From GCA-2746235 sp049609225 (GTDB taxonomy: Bacteria; Planctomycetota; UBA1135), in contig JBMYYH010000023.1 in NCBI GenBank assembly GCA_049609225.1, positions 1 through 34,291 on the forward strand: DNA of 34,291 nt. Reading direction: 5' to 3'. Under the pieces are notes generated by a model. It made no database searches and was not told the DNA's origin. It saw only the letters and a program-made list of their open reading frames with translations. The position numbers were made by a program, and so were the translations under genes. Of the stretch, positions 33,188 to 34,291 are shown piece by piece. The number at the start of each line of letters is the position of its first letter. The first letter of the stretch is position 1.

Positions 33188-33224
33188 GTTCTAGGTAACA
33201 CCTCCATTCCCTCAACTTTGGTGG

Positions 33225-33263
33225 GCCGCGCTCTGGTAGAACGGAGCGCGGCTTTCCTCTTTT
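33225..33263 (+). terminator. Intrinsic terminator after pilin copy 5
   Basis: GCCGCGCTC and GAGCGCGGC form a perfect 9-bp GC-rich stem (33225-33233 and 33244-33252) around a 10-base loop, followed by TTTCCTCTTTT. It starts 37 bases after the stop codon. Strong candidate. Confidence 0.88.
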
Positions 33264-33271
33264 ATCTCAAG

Positions 33272-33329
33272 GACATACGTTCGTCATGTCGAAGGGTTGG
33301 AGTCGGAAAACCCATCTTCCGATACCTCC
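33272..33329 (+). promoter_or_regulatory. Candidate pseudoknotted leader before pilin copy 6
   Basis: Between the copy 5 terminator and copy 6, GACATACG pairs with CGT(C)ATGTC at 33272-33290. Next, GGAG-TCGGAA (33299-33308) pairs with TTCCGA-TAC-CTCC (33317-33329) around a loop holding AACCC (33309-33313). That AACCC can pair with GGGTT at 33294-33298 outside the hairpin, giving an H-type pseudoknot. 22 bases later the ATG of copy 6 follows. Function is unknown. Confidence 0.35.
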
Positions 33330-33351
33330 AAAACCTTCAACCCTCAGAACG

Positions 33352-33771
33352 ATGCAAATCAAGAACAACACCAAGAAGGCTGGCTTCTCGCTGGTCGAAC
33401 TGACGATCGTGGTCGTCATCCTGGGCGTGCTCGCCACTTTCGCAGTGCCGCGTTTCATGTCCTCCGTCGAGAAGACCAAGGCGTCGGAAGCCTTCTCTTA
33501 CCTCGCACAGATCGAGAGCGCACAAGGTCGCTACAACGCCGAAAACGGCATCTACGCAACCACGACTTCGGCGCTCGATCTCGAGATCGACAACCCGGAG
33601 TTCTTCAACATCTCCGGTCCTTACAGCTCCAACTGGGAAACTCGTTGGGAGATGAAGCTCACCCGTAACGGTGCCTCTTCGGGTTACGGCCGCTACACCG
33701 TGGTCTTCGACCAGGACGGCTTCAACACTCCAAAGAGCTCGATCCCGCGCGAGTTGAGCCCGAACTTCTAG
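33352..33771 (+). CDS. Type IV pilin-like protein, copy 6
   Basis: A 139-residue prepilin starting at the ATG at 33352 (MQIKNNTKKAG). The mature protein is 128 residues. Its patch reads YATTTSALDLEIDNPEFFNISG, then the common PYSSNWETRWEMKLTRNGA; the end is ELSPNF. Leader Lys-rich with Ala before the processing Gly, shared with copy 7, which suggests the two are the closest pair at the N-terminus. CCCTCAG lies 4 bases before the ATG. A TTCG-loop terminator follows. Confidence 0.92.
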   Translation: MQIKNNTKKAGFSLVELTIVVVILGVLATFAVPRFMSSVEKTKASEAFSYLAQIESAQGRYNAENGIYATTTSALDLEIDNPEFFNISGPYSSNWETRWEMKLTRNGASSGYGRYTVVFDQDGFNTPKSSIPRELSPNF

Positions 33772-33807
33772 GCTGTCATCAGCCTCTCCGGTAACACGCC
33801 GGAACCG

Positions 33808-33839
33808 GACCGCATCTTCTTCGGAAGGTGCGGTCTTCT
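33808..33839 (+). terminator. Intrinsic terminator with TTCG tetraloop after pilin copy 6
   Basis: GACCGCATCTTC and GAAGGTGCGGTC form a 12-bp stem with one G-T wobble, closed by the very stable TTCG loop. It is followed by TTCT. It begins 36 bases past the stop; a smaller hairpin TCCGG/CCGGA precedes it. Strong candidate. Confidence 0.85.
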
Positions 33840-33845
33840 GCGTTA

Positions 33846-33945
33846 TGGGGGAGGCCCGCCATTCAAACCGAACACGGGTTATTGAGCGCGAAACCGCTTA
33901 AGTCCGACTGCAGGTTGGTCGAAAGACTTAAGCCGGGTAAGCCAC
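33846..33945 (+). promoter_or_regulatory. Candidate structured leader RNA before pilin copy 7
   Basis: The 222-base gap before copy 7 is the largest in the array. After the terminator, a perfect 9-bp stem GCTTAAGTC/GACTTAAGC (33896-33904 and 33925-33933) holds inner CGA/TCG pairing. It sits next to GAAAC on its 5' side and CCGGGT on its 3' side. The words GAAAC, AGTCCGA, CTGC, GG, CCGGGT occur in the same order as in the leader of copy 5. The start codon of copy 7 is 56 bases after CCGGGT. Confidence 0.38.
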
Positions 33946-33993
33946 CCATCAGACTCTCAATCCCTTCTTGCCGCGGCCTACCAAGAATCCATC

Positions 33994-34291
33994 ATGAAAA
34001 CCTTCGCCAACAACAAGAAAGCCGGCTTCTCGCTGGTTGAACTGACCATCGTGGTCGTCATCCTCGGTGTGCTCGCGACCTTCGCAGTACCTCGCTTCAT
34101 GTCTTCCGTCGAGAAGACCAAGGCTTCCGAGGCCTTCTCTTACATGTCTCAGATCGAAAGCGCCCAAGGCCGCTTCAACGCTGAGAACGGCCGCTACGCT
34201 TGGAGCACCAACGATCTCGACATCTCGCTCGATCGTCCGGAGTTCTTCTACGTTTCCGGTCCTTACAGCTCCAACTGGGAAACCAAGTGGG
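33994..34291 (+). CDS. Type IV pilin-like protein, copy 7 (cut by window end)
   Basis: The first 99 codons of a seventh prepilin (MKTFANNKKAG leader). The mature N-terminus is identical to copies 3 and 6 through residue 37. The patch reads YAWSTNDLDISLDRPEFFYVSG, then the common PYSSNWETKW, where the window ends. From the length of its paralogs about 40 codons are missing. The last 37 nucleotides of the window are identical to the matching part of copy 1. The array may continue beyond the edge. Confidence 0.9.
   Translation, partial: MKTFANNKKAGFSLVELTIVVVILGVLATFAVPRFMSSVEKTKASEAFSYMSQIESAQGRFNAENGRYAWSTNDLDISLDRPEFFYVSGPYSSNWETKW

Noticed and set aside
30563..34291. Repeat array of CRISPR or mobile-element type
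   Set aside because: The periodic repeats are coding sequence for pilin paralogs, about 500 bases apart, with no spacer pattern, transposase or terminal inverted repeats.

Overview
The window is GC-rich, densely packed chromosomal DNA from a Gram-negative bacterium. Evidence for an outer membrane is the partial KdsD-type arabinose-5-phosphate isomerase (Kdo/LPS synthesis) at the left edge. A planctomycete or similar lineage is my inference, not proven. It rests on the signal peptidase with a very large inserted domain, the secreted FG-GAP repeat protein, the poor Shine-Dalgarno sequences and the frequent TTG/GTG starts. Myxobacteria or other delta-type lineages remain possible. There are no tRNA, rRNA, CRISPR, IS or phage genes, and no gene-free stretch longer than about 220 bases.

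Layout. Positions 1-246 hold the start of kdsD (minus). Positions 326-7587 are a plus-strand run: M50 membrane protease, scpA, thioredoxin, fmt, rsmB, a membrane-anchored unknown, a sugar-isomerase-like TIM barrel and an aldehyde dehydrogenase, several with overlapping start/stop codons. Positions 7663-11944 hold a small membrane protein, a winged-helix/methyltransferase-like protein, an MmcQ/YjbR protein and a secreted FG-GAP protein. Positions 11957-14684 are a three-gene minus operon: a small conserved unknown, a 382-residue unknown and a LeuA/NifV-type Claisen-condensing enzyme. A divergent promoter region with a perfect inverted repeat separates it from mgtE, which is followed by a signal peptidase I with a large insertion. 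Next comes a translationally coupled ECF sigma / putative anti-sigma / secreted Gly-Pro-rich protein operon (to 19171).

Positions 19371-24008 are a signalling block: a PilZ-like/methyltransferase fusion, a membrane hybrid kinase with two kinase modules around one receiver, and a divergent single-domain response regulator. Positions 24047-28906 are metabolic and tRNA-modification genes: TrhA/hemolysin III, bifunctional FTCD and transaldolase on minus, selU on plus. purF follows.

The standout is 30563 to the right edge: seven tandem genes for type IV pilin-like proteins, the last cut by the window end. Six are close paralogs differing mainly in one surface patch, and one (the second) is divergent. 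Their processing site and N-terminal helix are essentially invariant, and long nucleotide tracts are identical between non-adjacent copies. At least four of the six gaps carry a strong hairpin after the stop codon, so the array looks like a series of separate transcription units rather than one operon. Three longer leaders can fold, and two of these share a motif. This could be a set of alternative or variant pilins under differential control. The PilZ-like and two-component genes nearby may, speculatively, be functionally related to it.
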